Of a stretch of 64,000 nucleotides of DNA, positions 17,646 through 26,418 are shown piece by piece. This stretch comes from JBBSNV01 sp964458605 (lineage in GTDB: Bacteria; Pseudomonadota; Alphaproteobacteria; Reyranellales; JAQSWP01): positions 4,445 to 68,444 of the forward strand of contig CAYWLS010000024.1 of NCBI GenBank assembly GCA_964458605.1, in the 5' to 3' direction. Position numbers and translations under genes: made by a program. Position 1 is the stretch's first letter, and the number at the start of each line of letters is the position of its first letter. The notes beneath the pieces were generated by a model that ran no database searches, had not been told where the DNA came from, and saw only the letters and a list, made by a program, of their open reading frames with translations.

Positions 17646-18146
17646 TCAGCTGATGGCGTCGATCTGGGCTTCGGTGAGGCTGCCGGGGACGATGGTCAGC
17701 GGCACGCGCAGGCTGGAGGCGTATTTGCCGGCCAGCGCCGTGACCAGCGGGCCCGGCCCCTCCGGACCGGTCGCCGCCCCCAGCACCAGCACCGAGACGC
17801 CCGGATCCTCGGCGATCAGCTTCAGCAACTCGTCGCGTCGATTGCCTTCACGGGTGATGGTGCGGGGCAGCTGGCCGGTCAGCGACAACACCAGTTCGGA
17901 AAAGCGGTGCTGCACTTCCTCGGCCTGCTCGCGGGCCTCCTGGCGCATCAACTCGCCCACCGCCGCCCATTGCTGCGGCTCGATCGGGTCGATCACATAG
18001 AGCATCGCCACCTTGCCGCCGGTGCGCTTGGCGCGGCGGCTGGCGTAGCGCAGCGCCACCTGCAGCTCGGGCGTGTCGTCGACCACCACCAGGAAGGTGC
18101 GCTCGGTGGCGGCATCGGGAGGGGCGGCAGCCGGCTTGTCGCTCAT
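17646..18146 (-). CDS. Universal stress protein family
   Basis: A single-domain UspA-fold protein, 166 residues: TFLVVVDDTPELQVALRYASRRAKRTGGKVAMLYVI at the start, and a C-terminal LVLGAATGPEGPGPLVTALAGK. The latter resembles the ATP-binding G-2x-G-9x-G region but the spacing is loose, so ATP binding is uncertain. The ATG at 18146 is preferred to one at 18185, because the extra N-terminus looks non-conserved; neither has a good ribosome-binding site. It lies between nfuA and the TIGR02186 gene. Confidence 0.85.
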   Translation of the reverse strand: MSDKPAAAPPDAATERTFLVVVDDTPELQVALRYASRRAKRTGGKVAMLYVIDPIEPQQWAAVGELMRQEAREQAEEVQHRFSELVLSLTGQLPRTITREGNRRDELLKLIAEDPGVSVLVLGAATGPEGPGPLVTALAGKYASSLRVPLTIVPGSLTEAQIDAIS

Positions 18147-18224
18147 GCGAGGATCGGACGCGTTGTTGGGGGACCGACCCAGCATGGCCGGTTTGTCCGT
18201 CCCGTTGCAAGCCCGCCAATGGCG

Positions 18225-18980
18225 TCAATGGCGTCGGAAAACGTAGCCCGCCACCAGCCCGGCGGTGGCGGCGACGAACACCGCGAACAGGCCGTAGATC
18301 AGGCCGTTGTCCTGGGCCAGCTTGGAGATCCAGGCGCCCAGCCCGACCTTGTTGACCACCAGCGGCCGCACCGCGGCGTCGATGATGCGGCCCTCGCGCA
18401 ACTGCAGCACGGTCACGGTGTAGCGGCCCGGCGGCAGGGTGGCGGGAAAGTGCAGGCTGGCGCGGAACAGCCGGCCGTCGGGATAGCTCACGCCCTTCTC
18501 GTCGATGGCATAGAGGCCCTGGCGGATCTTGGCGGCCACCAGCCCCTGGCGATAGGGCGCCAGCGCCGGGTCGTTGGGCTCGATATCCAGCCCGGCGAAG
18601 CTGACCCGGTTGTTGCGCCACACCTGTTCGGGCGCGATATCGGCCAGCGGCCTGGTGCTGACCACGGTGTGCAGCACCGGCACGCTGGTGAAGGTGGCGC
18701 TGCCGCGGTTGACCCAGATGCCGAACACGCGGTCCTTGCGGATCACGGTCTGCGGCGCCGGCTCGATGCTGCTGACATAGGCGACGATGTCGCTCTTCTG
18801 GTCGACCGCGCCGTACAGCAGCACCTCGGTGCCGGAGAAGCCGGAGGTCAGCGACACCTGGTCGCGCGCCAGGTCGATGCTGATCGAGCGCTGCAGCGGC
18901 TGGGCCAGGACCGGCGCGGCCAGGACCTCGACGGCCAGGATCGTGGCGGCCAGGACCGGCAGGGCAGCCAGCGTCCTCAC
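18225..18980 (-). CDS. TIGR02186-family membrane protein
   Basis: A 251-residue protein with an N-terminal signal-like helix (LAALPVLAATILAVEVLAAPVLA) and one C-terminal helix (NGLIYGLFAVFVAATAGLVAGYVF), so most of it should be periplasmic. It matches the alphaproteobacterial TIGR02186 family, usually encoded next to a TauE/SafE permease. The GTG start at 18980 overlaps the TauE stop by 4 nt (GTGA), so the two are translationally coupled and probably work together. The biochemical role is unknown. Confidence 0.85.
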   Translation of the reverse strand: MRTLAALPVLAATILAVEVLAAPVLAQPLQRSISIDLARDQVSLTSGFSGTEVLLYGAVDQKSDIVAYVSSIEPAPQTVIRKDRVFGIWVNRGSATFTSVPVLHTVVSTRPLADIAPEQVWRNNRVSFAGLDIEPNDPALAPYRQGLVAAKIRQGLYAIDEKGVSYPDGRLFRASLHFPATLPPGRYTVTVLQLREGRIIDAAVRPLVVNKVGLGAWISKLAQDNGLIYGLFAVFVAATAGLVAGYVFRRH

Positions 18981-19903
18981 GAGCCGGTCCCCGTGTTGAC
19001 CAGCTGGTAGAGCTGCTCGGGGGTGACCACCAGATCGACGAACAGCTTGACCGAGATCATCACCAGCAGCAGGGCCAGCAGCGCGCGTAGCTGTTCGGCC
19101 GGCAGCTTGCCGGCCAGCCGCGCGCCCAGCGGCCCGCCCACCACCCCGCCCAGCACCATGGTCATGGCCAGCATCAGGTCGACGGTGTGGTTGTGCCAGG
19201 CCTGCAGCAAGGTGACGTTGGCGGCCACGAACACGATCTGGAACGCCGAGGTGCCCACCACCATCAGGGTCGGCATGCCCATCAGGTAGATCATGGCCGG
19301 CACCAGCACGAAGCCGCCGCCCACGCCCATCAGGCCCGACAGCGTGCCGGCGCCGAAGCCCAGCGACAGCGGCAGGAACACGCTGACGTAGAGCCGCGAC
19401 TTGGGGAAGCGCATCTTCAGCGGCCAGCGCGCCACCCAGTAATGGGGGTGCAGCTTGCGGCGCCGCGGCGGCGTCTTGCCGCGCTGGCGCCACATGGCGC
19501 GGCCGCTCTCCACCAGCATCAGCCCCCCCATGACGCTGAGCAGCACGACGAAGGCGATGGCGATCACCACGTCGATCTGGCCGATCGACTTGAGGAAGGC
19601 GAACAGCGCCACGCCGGCGGCCGAGCCGGCCAGGCCGCCCGCCAGCAGGAAGGCGCCGATCTGCACGTCGACCGAGCCGCGCCGCCACTGCACGTCGAGC
19701 GAAGAGATCGAGGCGGCGATGATCTGCGGGCCCTGGCTGGCGACGGCGACCGCCGGCGGCACGCCGATGAAGATCAGCGCCGGGGTCATCAGGAAGCCGC
19801 CGCCGACGCCGAACAGCCCGCTCATGAACCCCGCCGTCAAGCCGATCGCCACCAGGACGATGGCATCGACCGACAATTCGGCAATGGGCAGGTACAATTC
19901 CAC
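18977..19903 (-). CDS. TauE/SafE-family permease
   Basis: A 308-residue membrane protein of the TauE/SafE (sulfite or sulfoacetate exporter) family. The two-fold repeat is clear: GLFGVGGGFLMTPALIFIGVPP near the N-terminus and GLMGVGGGFVLVPAMIYLMG in the second half. About eight helices are present, with a central charged loop (QRGKTPPRRRKLHPHY). The start is a GTG at 19903 with GGAA upstream. The substrate, an anion such as sulfite or an organosulfonate, is inferred from the family only. Confidence 0.9.
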   Translation of the reverse strand: MELYLPIAELSVDAIVLVAIGLTAGFMSGLFGVGGGFLMTPALIFIGVPPAVAVASQGPQIIAASISSLDVQWRRGSVDVQIGAFLLAGGLAGSAAGVALFAFLKSIGQIDVVIAIAFVVLLSVMGGLMLVESGRAMWRQRGKTPPRRRKLHPHYWVARWPLKMRFPKSRLYVSVFLPLSLGFGAGTLSGLMGVGGGFVLVPAMIYLMGMPTLMVVGTSAFQIVFVAANVTLLQAWHNHTVDLMLAMTMVLGGVVGGPLGARLAGKLPAEQLRALLALLLVMISVKLFVDLVVTPEQLYQLVNTGTGS

Positions 19904-20068
19904 GACTAGATTTCCACGGCGGGCCCTGGCTTGGCGGCCCTCCCCGGGGCGCCGTGTTTGTTTTGCGCCCGCTATGCGGCAGGTTCAAGGCTGAGGTGAA
20001 GCCAAGCGGAAAACCGCCCAATTCTGCGGCAATCCGCCGCATAAACCGGGCGGCCGTCCTGCGCCGGC

Positions 20069-20088
20069 CACCGACCGTCCGGTCGGTG
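20069..20088. promoter_or_regulatory. Long perfect palindrome, repressor-site-like or terminator stem
   Basis: CACCGACCG-TC-CGGTCGGTG, a 9-bp perfect inverted repeat with a 2-bp centre, lies 14 nt beyond the DUF2333 stop and about 165 nt upstream of the TauE start. No T-run follows on either strand. The form resembles TetR-family operators, but no such regulator is in the window. Confidence 0.4.
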
Positions 20089-20102
20089 AATCGCCCGGCC
20101 GA

Positions 20103-21152
20103 TCACTTCTGCAGGATGTTGATGACTTCGTAGAGCTGGAAGCGGGCACGCAGCAGGTAGAAGCCCTGGCCCACCAGATGCGCCGGCAGCACGGTCGAAT
20201 CGGCCCGGCCGTTGAACACGATCCAGGGCTGCAGCAGCGCCGCCTCGCGGAAGCTGTCGACCATCTGGTTCCACACCGATTCCAGGTTGCGCTCCTTGAT
20301 CACCGGCGCGAAGTCTTGGCCCAGGTCGCGCAGCACCAGGTAGTAGGCATAGGCGCGGCCCTTGTTGTTGTAGAAGATGTCGTCGACCTTGGCGTCGAAC
20401 CAGTCGCCGCCCTGGTTGTGCACATGCTGTTCGATCACCGCCGACATCGAGCCGGTATCGGCGGCGATGCGCTCCAGCGCCGCCTGCAGATTGTCGGCGC
20501 GGCGCTCGAAGATCGCCTGGCCGCTGGCGAGGCGGTCGTTGTAGGCCAGCAGCGCCCGGCGCGCGGCCCGGTACTGCGCCTCGGCCGGCTGCTGCGGCCA
20601 GATCGACACCGAGGGATCCCACACCCAGCGGTCGCCCGGGTATTTCAGGAAGCCCACCGCCTTGTCGAGATCGGGATCGGCCTGGCTGGTGCCGCGCGAG
20701 CGGCCGATATGGTCGGTCAGCTCGATGGCGATACGCGACAGGCCGGCGACGATGCCCATCTGGTAGTTGGGCATGTTGTCCAGCGCCCAGGACGGGATGA
20801 AGAACGGATCGTTGGGGGTCCAGCGATGCTGGTCGACCTCGCGGTCGATCAGCGCCGCCATGGTCGCCACCATCTTGCTCTGGGCCGGGCCGGCGGTGAT
20901 GCCGGCGAAATCCGGGTTGTCGTCGATGGTGTGGATCCACACCATGCCGACCGGATAATAGAGCAGCAGCACCACCAGCACGCCCAGGCCGATGCGTGCC
21001 AGGCGGCGCGGCGGCAGGCTGAAGCGCGGCCGCCAGCCGGTCGAGCCGCCGGGATCGCCGGCGCCGCCGCTGCGGCCGAAACGGCCGGTCAGGCGCTGCC
21101 ACAACGAACGGCGCGGCGCGGGCTGCGGCGGGTATTCCGGGTCGAAGGTCAT
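20103..21152 (-). CDS. DUF2333 family protein
   Basis: A 349-residue protein of unknown function. A Pro/Gly/Arg-rich cytoplasmic start is followed by one membrane helix (LARIGLGVLVVLLLYYPVGM), and the rest is predicted to be periplasmic and soluble, ending in YLLRARFQLYEVINILQK. Family members in proteobacteria show the same plan. The ATG at 21152 begins MTFDPEYPPQP; the frame is open to 21251 without a better start. No partner gene reveals the role. Confidence 0.8.
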   Translation of the reverse strand: MTFDPEYPPQPAPRRSLWQRLTGRFGRSGGAGDPGGSTGWRPRFSLPPRRLARIGLGVLVVLLLYYPVGMVWIHTIDDNPDFAGITAGPAQSKMVATMAALIDREVDQHRWTPNDPFFIPSWALDNMPNYQMGIVAGLSRIAIELTDHIGRSRGTSQADPDLDKAVGFLKYPGDRWVWDPSVSIWPQQPAEAQYRAARRALLAYNDRLASGQAIFERRADNLQAALERIAADTGSMSAVIEQHVHNQGGDWFDAKVDDIFYNNKGRAYAYYLVLRDLGQDFAPVIKERNLESVWNQMVDSFREAALLQPWIVFNGRADSTVLPAHLVGQGFYLLRARFQLYEVINILQK

Positions 21153-21282
21153 GGCGGTGGCAGGGACCGTCGGTGAGGAGAACGCCCTATCATGTAGGTG
21201 GACTCTGCCGCCGATCAACGGCGCTTGCATGGTTGAGAGCGATCGGAGCAAGGTCGGGAATTATTGCCGATCGGGTGTCGTC

Positions 21283-21600
21283 ATGGTCGCCAAGCTGCCG
21301 ACCCAATCCACGCCGCCGGGCGTGTTCATCGCCGAGGATATCCTGGGCGAGTTCGGCTTGACCCAGGAGCAACTGGCCAAGGCGCTCGGCGTGTCGCGTC
21401 GCGCCGTCAATCAACTGGTCAACGACAAGCGCGCCGTCACTGCCGACATGGCGCTGCGCCTGGGCAAGTTGACCAACACCAGCGCGCAATTCTGGCTCGA
21501 CCTGCAAAGCGCCTGCGATCTGGCGCGGGCGCAAAATGCCGACGCCAAGGCCCTGAAGGCAATCAAGCCCTTGCCAGGAACGCGCGCCCGCGCGGCATAA
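21283..21600 (+). CDS. HigA-family antitoxin-like XRE protein, no toxin partner
   Basis: A 105-residue HTH protein of the HigA type (TIGR02607): PPGVFIAEDILGEFGLTQEQLAKALGVSRRAVNQLVNDKRAVTADMALRL, then TSAQFWLDLQSACDLARAQ. The classical arrangement has the HigB toxin gene just upstream; here 21153-21282 has no such reading frame, and downstream lies an esterase gene. It may be an orphan antitoxin working as an ordinary repressor, or a remnant of a lost toxin-antitoxin pair. The frame is open further upstream, but the ATG at 21283 begins the family sequence. Confidence 0.85.
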   Translation: MVAKLPTQSTPPGVFIAEDILGEFGLTQEQLAKALGVSRRAVNQLVNDKRAVTADMALRLGKLTNTSAQFWLDLQSACDLARAQNADAKALKAIKPLPGTRARAA

Positions 21601-21631
21601 TCGCGTCGAACCAGAAACCGGGGGAAATGCG

Positions 21632-22597
21632 ATGGCGCTCGATCCGCAGGTGGCGGCACTGCTCGACATGATCGCCAAGGCTGGCCGGCCGCTGCTGCAC
21701 ACCTTGTCGCCCGAGGCGGCGCGCCGGCAGTCGGCCGAGGCGCGCGCGGCGGTGCAGCCGCCGCCGCCCGCCATGGCGCGGGTCGACAATCTCGAGGCAC
21801 CGGGACCCGGTGGACCGATCCGGCTGCGCCATTTCCGGCCCATGGGTCATGCCGAGAACGAGCTGATCCCGGCGCTGGTCTATTTTCACGGCGGCGGCTG
21901 GGTGATCGGCGATATCGATTCCCACGACGTGCTGTGCCGGCAACTGGCGCAAGCCGCCGGCTGCGCCGTGGTGTCGGTCGATTATCGCCTGGCGCCGGAG
22001 GGCAAGTACCCGGGCGCGGTCGAGGACGCCTATGCCGCCACCGAGTGGATCGCACGCAACGGCGCGCAGCTCGGCATCGACGGCCACCGGCTGGCGCTGG
22101 GCGGCGACAGCGCCGGCGGCAATCTGGCGGCGGTCGTCTGCCTGATGATCCGCGATGCGCTGAAGGAAGATCACGAGGTGGCGCGGCCCTGCCTGCAGCT
22201 GCTGATCTATCCCGCCACCGACATGACCATGGGCTTCGCCTCGATCGGGCAGTTCGCCGACGGCTATTTCCTGACCCGCGACATGATGAAATGGTTCATC
22301 GCCCATTATCTGCGCGGACCACACGACGCGCGCGACTGGCGCGCCTCGCCGCTGTTCGCCGCCTCGCATGCCGACCTGCCGCCGGCCTATGTCGTCACCG
22401 CCGGCTTCGATCCGCTGCGCGACGAGGGCTTTGCCTATGCCGCTAAGCTGCGCGAGGCAGGCGTCACCGTGGACCACATCGACTATGGCGGCATGATCCA
22501 TGGCTTCATCACCATGGGCGGCGTGATCGCCACCACGCAACGCGCCATCGATGGCGCGGCGGCGGCGCTGCGCCAGGCCTTCGCGCCTTCGGACTAG
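21632..22597 (+). CDS. HSL-family (family IV) alpha/beta hydrolase
   Basis: A 321-residue esterase/lipase of the hormone-sensitive-lipase family. The oxyanion motif HGGGW, the nucleophile GDSAGG, Asp in FDPLRDEG and His in MIHGF are all present and correctly ordered. It has no signal peptide, so it is likely cytoplasmic and acts on short acyl esters. GGGGAA precedes the ATG. It starts 31 nt after the HigA-like gene and may share its transcript. The natural substrate is unknown. Confidence 0.92.
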   Translation: MALDPQVAALLDMIAKAGRPLLHTLSPEAARRQSAEARAAVQPPPPAMARVDNLEAPGPGGPIRLRHFRPMGHAENELIPALVYFHGGGWVIGDIDSHDVLCRQLAQAAGCAVVSVDYRLAPEGKYPGAVEDAYAATEWIARNGAQLGIDGHRLALGGDSAGGNLAAVVCLMIRDALKEDHEVARPCLQLLIYPATDMTMGFASIGQFADGYFLTRDMMKWFIAHYLRGPHDARDWRASPLFAASHADLPPAYVVTAGFDPLRDEGFAYAAKLREAGVTVDHIDYGGMIHGFITMGGVIATTQRAIDGAAAALRQAFAPSD

Positions 22598-22610
22598 GAG
22601 GCGCGGCCGC

Positions 22611-23192
22611 CTACATCGCCATGCGCAGCAGGAAACGGTCGGCGATCTGGCGCTGCGCCGGCGACAAGGTGGCGTAGAGTGGACCGATTGCCGCTTTCAG
22701 CCTGCGCACCGCGTCCAGCCGCTGCGTCAGGAAGGTTTCCATTCCGCCCAGCCGGTCGGGCAGAGGCAGGTCCGGACGCATCATCGCCATCATCGTCGCG
22801 CCACGCGGATGGGCGGCGGACTGGGCGGTCCAGTCGCGCAGCAGCTTCTCGACCGGCTCGAACAGCTTGGTCTGGTCCGGGTCGAGCTTCAGCTCGGCCT
22901 TGAGGAAGGCGATGCGGCCGTCGATGTGGGAATCGGCATCGTCCATCATGCCGAACATGCCGCCCATGCCCATTATGCGCATGGCGGCCGTGCCGCCCAT
23001 CCGGTCGTTGCCTGTCATGCCGGGACCCATCATCCCGCCCATCATTCCGTTGCCCATCATGCCGCCGTCCATCATGGGTCCGCCCAGAGGCGGCCGTGCG
23101 GGCATCATCGGCGCGGAGGGATTGCGGTCCTGCGCGCCGGCCAGGGCCGGCAGCAGGCTGAAGGCCAGGATGGCGGTGGCGAGACGGCGCAT
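22611..23192 (-). CDS. Periplasmic LTXXQ (Spy/CpxP-like) protein with Met-rich segment
   Basis: A 193-residue protein with a signal peptide (LATAILAFSLLPALAGAQ), a methionine-rich stretch near residues 28-85 (GGPMMDGGMMGNGMMGGMM and more), and a helical region with LDPDQTKLFEPVEKLL and LSPAQRQIADRFL, as in Spy/CpxP-like periplasmic proteins. Known relatives act as chaperones or metal-stress sensors. Methionine clusters can bind Cu(I), so a copper role is possible but only inferred. No two-component genes are adjacent. It converges on the esterase gene. GGAGA precedes the ATG. Confidence 0.75.
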   Translation of the reverse strand: MRRLATAILAFSLLPALAGAQDRNPSAPMMPARPPLGGPMMDGGMMGNGMMGGMMGPGMTGNDRMGGTAAMRIMGMGGMFGMMDDADSHIDGRIAFLKAELKLDPDQTKLFEPVEKLLRDWTAQSAAHPRGATMMAMMRPDLPLPDRLGGMETFLTQRLDAVRRLKAAIGPLYATLSPAQRQIADRFLLRMAM

Positions 23193-23287
23193 GACGATCT
23201 CCAGAAAGGGAAGTCGACATGCTGGTCGCGCCCGGGAACGGCGCCTTGATATCGGTCAACGGTCGGCCGGGATGCGCCCGGCGTATG

Positions 23288-24208
23288 CTATCCGGCGCGC
23301 CCCGCTTCGTAGGCCTTGAGCCCGGTATAGGCGACCCGCAGCAGCGGCGTGGCGATGCCCAGCGACCGGGCGCGGTTCACCATGTCGCCGGCCACATGGT
23401 CGGCCTCGACCCTGTTGCCGCGGGCGATGTCGCGCGCCATCGATCCCTGGCGCGGCGAGTTGGGCTCCAGCAGCAGGGCGAGCACGCGTTCGACATAGGG
23501 CGCGCGCGGCGTGAAGCCCGAGGCCTCCATCACGGCGCGGCACTCGTTGAAGCATTCCTGCAGGATCGCCTTGCCGTCCGGCGCCTTGAGGATGTTGCCG
23601 GTGCTGTTGCGGAACAGCGTGGACATGGCCGCCAGCGCGCAGAGGAAGATGAACTTCTCCCACATCTCCAGCATGATCTCGCCGCTCTGTCGCGCCTCGG
23701 CTCTGGCGCCCTTGAAGGCCTCTGCGAAAGCGGTGAGCCGGTCGCTGCCGCCGCCTTGGCGCTCGCCGAAAACCAGGGTGTGCAGCCTGTCGAGATGGAC
23801 GATCTCGCCTTCCGGGCTCAGGGTGACGCCGATCTGGCACAGCCCGCCCACCACGCGCGGCTTGCCGAAGCGTGCATCGAGCCGGTCGAGATGGTTCAGC
23901 CCGTTGAGCAGCGGCACGATGGCGGTATCGTCGCCGACGCCGCCGGCGATGGCATCCATGGCGCTGTCGAGGTCGTAGGCCTTGCAGGTCAGCAGCACGA
24001 TGTCGTAGGGCCCGCCCGGCTGTGCGGCGCTCACCGTCCTGACCTTGAGCGTGGCGTCGCCCAGCGCGCTTCGGATCGCCAGGCCGCGCTCGGCGATCGC
24101 CTGGGCGCGGGCCGGCCGCACCAGGAAGGAAACGTCGGCGCCGGCCTCGGCCAGCCGGCCGCCGAAATAGCCGCCGGTGCCGCCGGCGCCCAGAACCAGA
24201 ATTCGCAT
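23288..24208 (-). CDS. 2-dehydropantoate 2-reductase family protein
   Basis: Ketopantoate reductase family, 306 residues, catalysing NADPH reduction of ketopantoate to pantoate on the way to coenzyme A. The dinucleotide motif is LGAGGTGGYFGGRLAEAG at the start, followed by LLTCKAYD and PLLNGLNH; EMWEKFIFLCALAAMSTL carries the usual Lys. Many genomes have several paralogues, so panE function is likely but not certain, and no panB or panC is nearby. It is on the minus strand after trpS. Confidence 0.85.
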   Translation of the reverse strand: MRILVLGAGGTGGYFGGRLAEAGADVSFLVRPARAQAIAERGLAIRSALGDATLKVRTVSAAQPGGPYDIVLLTCKAYDLDSAMDAIAGGVGDDTAIVPLLNGLNHLDRLDARFGKPRVVGGLCQIGVTLSPEGEIVHLDRLHTLVFGERQGGGSDRLTAFAEAFKGARAEARQSGEIMLEMWEKFIFLCALAAMSTLFRNSTGNILKAPDGKAILQECFNECRAVMEASGFTPRAPYVERVLALLLEPNSPRQGSMARDIARGNRVEADHVAGDMVNRARSLGIATPLLRVAYTGLKAYEAGRAG

Positions 24209-24301
24209 CGCCCACTCCTTGACGGTTCGAACGCTCCCGACGTTTGACCCCCGCAGACCTGAACGCTGCGCGCGACGCCGATCCGCCGCGCCCGTGCTGT
24301 G

Positions 24302-25366
24302 CTATGGCCGCAGGAAGCCGACGATGTCGTAGGCTTGCTTCAGGATCGGCTCGGCGATGGCGTTGGCCCGTTCGGCGCCCTGGCGCAGGATGCCGTCGAC
24401 ATGGCCGGGATCGGCCATCAGCCGCTGCATCTCGGCGTTGAGCGGCCCCAGCCGGGCCACCGCCAGATCGGTCAGCGCCTGCTTGAAAGAGGAGAAGGGC
24501 TGGCCGGCGAACTGGGCGATCACCTGATCCGGCTCCTGGTCGTCGAGCGCGGCATAGATGCCGATCAGGTTGTCGGCCTCGGGCCGCTTCTCGGCATCGG
24601 CCGCATTGTCCGGCATCGGCAGCGGATCGGTCTTGGCCTTGCGGATCTTCTGCGCGATCGCATCGGCGCTGTCGGTCAGGTTGATGCGCGAATAGTCCGA
24701 CGGATCGGACTTGCTCATCTTCTTCGAGCCGTCGCGCAGGCTCATCACCCGCGTCGCCGCGCCCAGGATCAGCGGCTCGGTGACCGGGAAGAACTCGACG
24801 CCGAAATCGTGGTTGAACTTGATGGCGATGTCGCGGGTCAACTCCAAATGCTGCTTCTGGTCTTCGCCCACCGGCACATGGGTGGCCTTGTAGGCCAGGA
24901 TGTCGGCGGCCATCAGCACCGGATAGACGTAGAGCCCGGCCGAGGCGCCCTGGCGGTCCTTGCCGGCCTTCTCCTTGAACTGGGTCATGCGGTCGAGCCA
25001 GCCGACCCGCGCCACGCAGTTGAAGATCCAGGCGAGCTGGGCGTGCGCGGGCACGGCGCTCTGGTTGAAGATGATGTGCTTTTGCGCATCGACGCCGGCG
25101 GCGATGAAGGCGGCGGCGACTTCGCGCGTGGTGCGGCGCAGCTCGGCCGGGTCCTGCCACAGGGTGATGGCGTGCTGGTCGACCACGCAATAGATGCAGT
25201 CGTAGTCGTTCTGCAGCCGCACGAAGTTGCGGATCGCGCCCAGGTAGTTGCCCAGGTGCAGATTGCCGGTGGGCTGGACGCCCGAGAAGATGCGTTGCGG
25301 GAAATTCGGTTTGGTCTCGGCCGGAGCCGCAGACACGTTGGACATGGACATGGGCGTGGAAGACAT
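24302..25366 (-). CDS. trpS: Tryptophanyl-tRNA synthetase
   Basis: Class I aminoacyl-tRNA synthetase charging tRNA-Trp. The HIGH-type motif is GNLHLGNY near residue 35, and KMSKS is intact (GSKKMSKSDPSDYSR). The 354-residue length is normal. In alphaproteobacteria trpS usually follows murJ directly; here murJ lies upstream on the same strand but a plus-strand tam gene and an LTXXQ gene have come between. The start at 25366 lies before a non-conserved 20-residue tail, so a start nearer NFPQRIFSGVQPTG cannot be excluded. Confidence 0.96.
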   Translation of the reverse strand: MSSTPMSMSNVSAAPAETKPNFPQRIFSGVQPTGNLHLGNYLGAIRNFVRLQNDYDCIYCVVDQHAITLWQDPAELRRTTREVAAAFIAAGVDAQKHIIFNQSAVPAHAQLAWIFNCVARVGWLDRMTQFKEKAGKDRQGASAGLYVYPVLMAADILAYKATHVPVGEDQKQHLELTRDIAIKFNHDFGVEFFPVTEPLILGAATRVMSLRDGSKKMSKSDPSDYSRINLTDSADAIAQKIRKAKTDPLPMPDNAADAEKRPEADNLIGIYAALDDQEPDQVIAQFAGQPFSSFKQALTDLAVARLGPLNAEMQRLMADPGHVDGILRQGAERANAIAEPILKQAYDIVGFLRP

Positions 25367-25565
25367 GGGTGTGGACCCCTGCGTTGATGGACCGGGGCCG
25401 ACGGTTTGGCGTGCCGACGGCCGGCGCGGGTTATCGCCCCGCGCGGACGGCCGGTCAAGGCGCGCGCCATTCTTCCGGGCATGTCAGCCCCGGCGCGGGC
25501 GCATGGTCGGCATCGGCCAGGGACGCGGCGGAATGGCGTAAGGTCGCCGTCGCCATGGGAGGACG

Positions 25566-26336
25566 ATGATGACCTGGTCGCCGCAGCAATACCTGAAATT
25601 CGAGGCCGAGCGTAACCGGCCGGTGTTCGACCTGCTCAACGCGCTGCCCCCGGCCACGGTGCGCCAGGCGGTCGATATCGGCTGCGGGCCGGGCAATTCC
25701 ACCGAGCTGCTGGCGGCGCGCTTTCCCGAGGCGACGGTGCAGGGCTTCGACAGCTCGCCGGAGATGGTGGCGCAGGCCAGGGCGCGCCTGCCCCGGCTGC
25801 AGTTCGAAGTGGCCGATGTTTCGCGCTGGGACGCGCGCGGACCCTTCGACGTGATGCTGTCCAACGCCGTGCTGCAATGGGTGCCCGATCACGAGCACCT
25901 GCTGCCGCGCCTGGTGGCGAAGCTGGCGCCAGGCGGCAGCCTGGCGATCCAGATGCCCGACAACCTGGAGGAGCCGGTGCATCGGCTGATGCGCGAAGTG
26001 GCGGCCGATCCGCGCTGGGCGGCGAAGCGGGGCCAGGGCACCGACCGGCGCGACCGCATCCGCGCGGTCGACTGGTATTACCGCCTGCTGCGCGGAACGG
26101 GGGCGCGCGCCGATATCTGGCGCACCACCTATTTCCATGCGCTGGACGGCATCGACGCGCTGGTCGAATGGTTCAAGGGCACCGGGCTGCGCCCATTCCT
26201 GCAGCCGCTCGATGCGGCAGAGCAGGCGGCGTATCTCGATCGCTATCGCGCCGCCCTGGCCGGCGCCTATGCCGCGCAGCCGGACGGCACGGTGCTGCTG
26301 GCGTTCCCGCGCCTGTTCCTGATCGCCACGCGCTGA
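25566..26336 (+). CDS. tam: Trans-aconitate 2-methyltransferase
   Basis: A SAM-dependent methyltransferase, 256 residues, that methylates trans-aconitate, a toxic isomer of the TCA intermediate cis-aconitate. The family pattern is complete: TWSPQQYLKFEAERNRP, VDIGCGPGNSTELLAARFP, FDSSPEMVAQARARLP, SNAVLQWVPDH and GGSLAIQMPDNLEEPVH. GGGAGG lies just upstream of a double ATG at 25566 and 25569. It is divergent from trpS, with a 199-nt spacer that holds a GC-rich hairpin (25424-25444) and no gene. Confidence 0.93.
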   Translation: MMTWSPQQYLKFEAERNRPVFDLLNALPPATVRQAVDIGCGPGNSTELLAARFPEATVQGFDSSPEMVAQARARLPRLQFEVADVSRWDARGPFDVMLSNAVLQWVPDHEHLLPRLVAKLAPGGSLAIQMPDNLEEPVHRLMREVAADPRWAAKRGQGTDRRDRIRAVDWYYRLLRGTGARADIWRTTYFHALDGIDALVEWFKGTGLRPFLQPLDAAEQAAYLDRYRAALAGAYAAQPDGTVLLAFPRLFLIATR

Positions 26337-26350
26337 TCCGAAAACGACAA

Positions 26351-26378
26351 CGGCCGGCCCGGAGATCCGGACCGGCCG
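26351..26378 (-). terminator. Hairpin terminator between tam and the LTXXQ gene
   Basis: A 13-bp stem with one C-A mismatch and a 2-nt loop: CGGCCGGCCCGGA paired with TCCGGACCGGCCG. On the minus strand it is followed by TTGTCGTTTTC, so it best serves the convergent LTXXQ gene; it may also stop tam transcripts. Confidence 0.65.
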
Positions 26379-26418
26379 CTGCCTCAGGCCGTGGCGTCGG
26401 GCCCGCGAGGGGCGCAGC

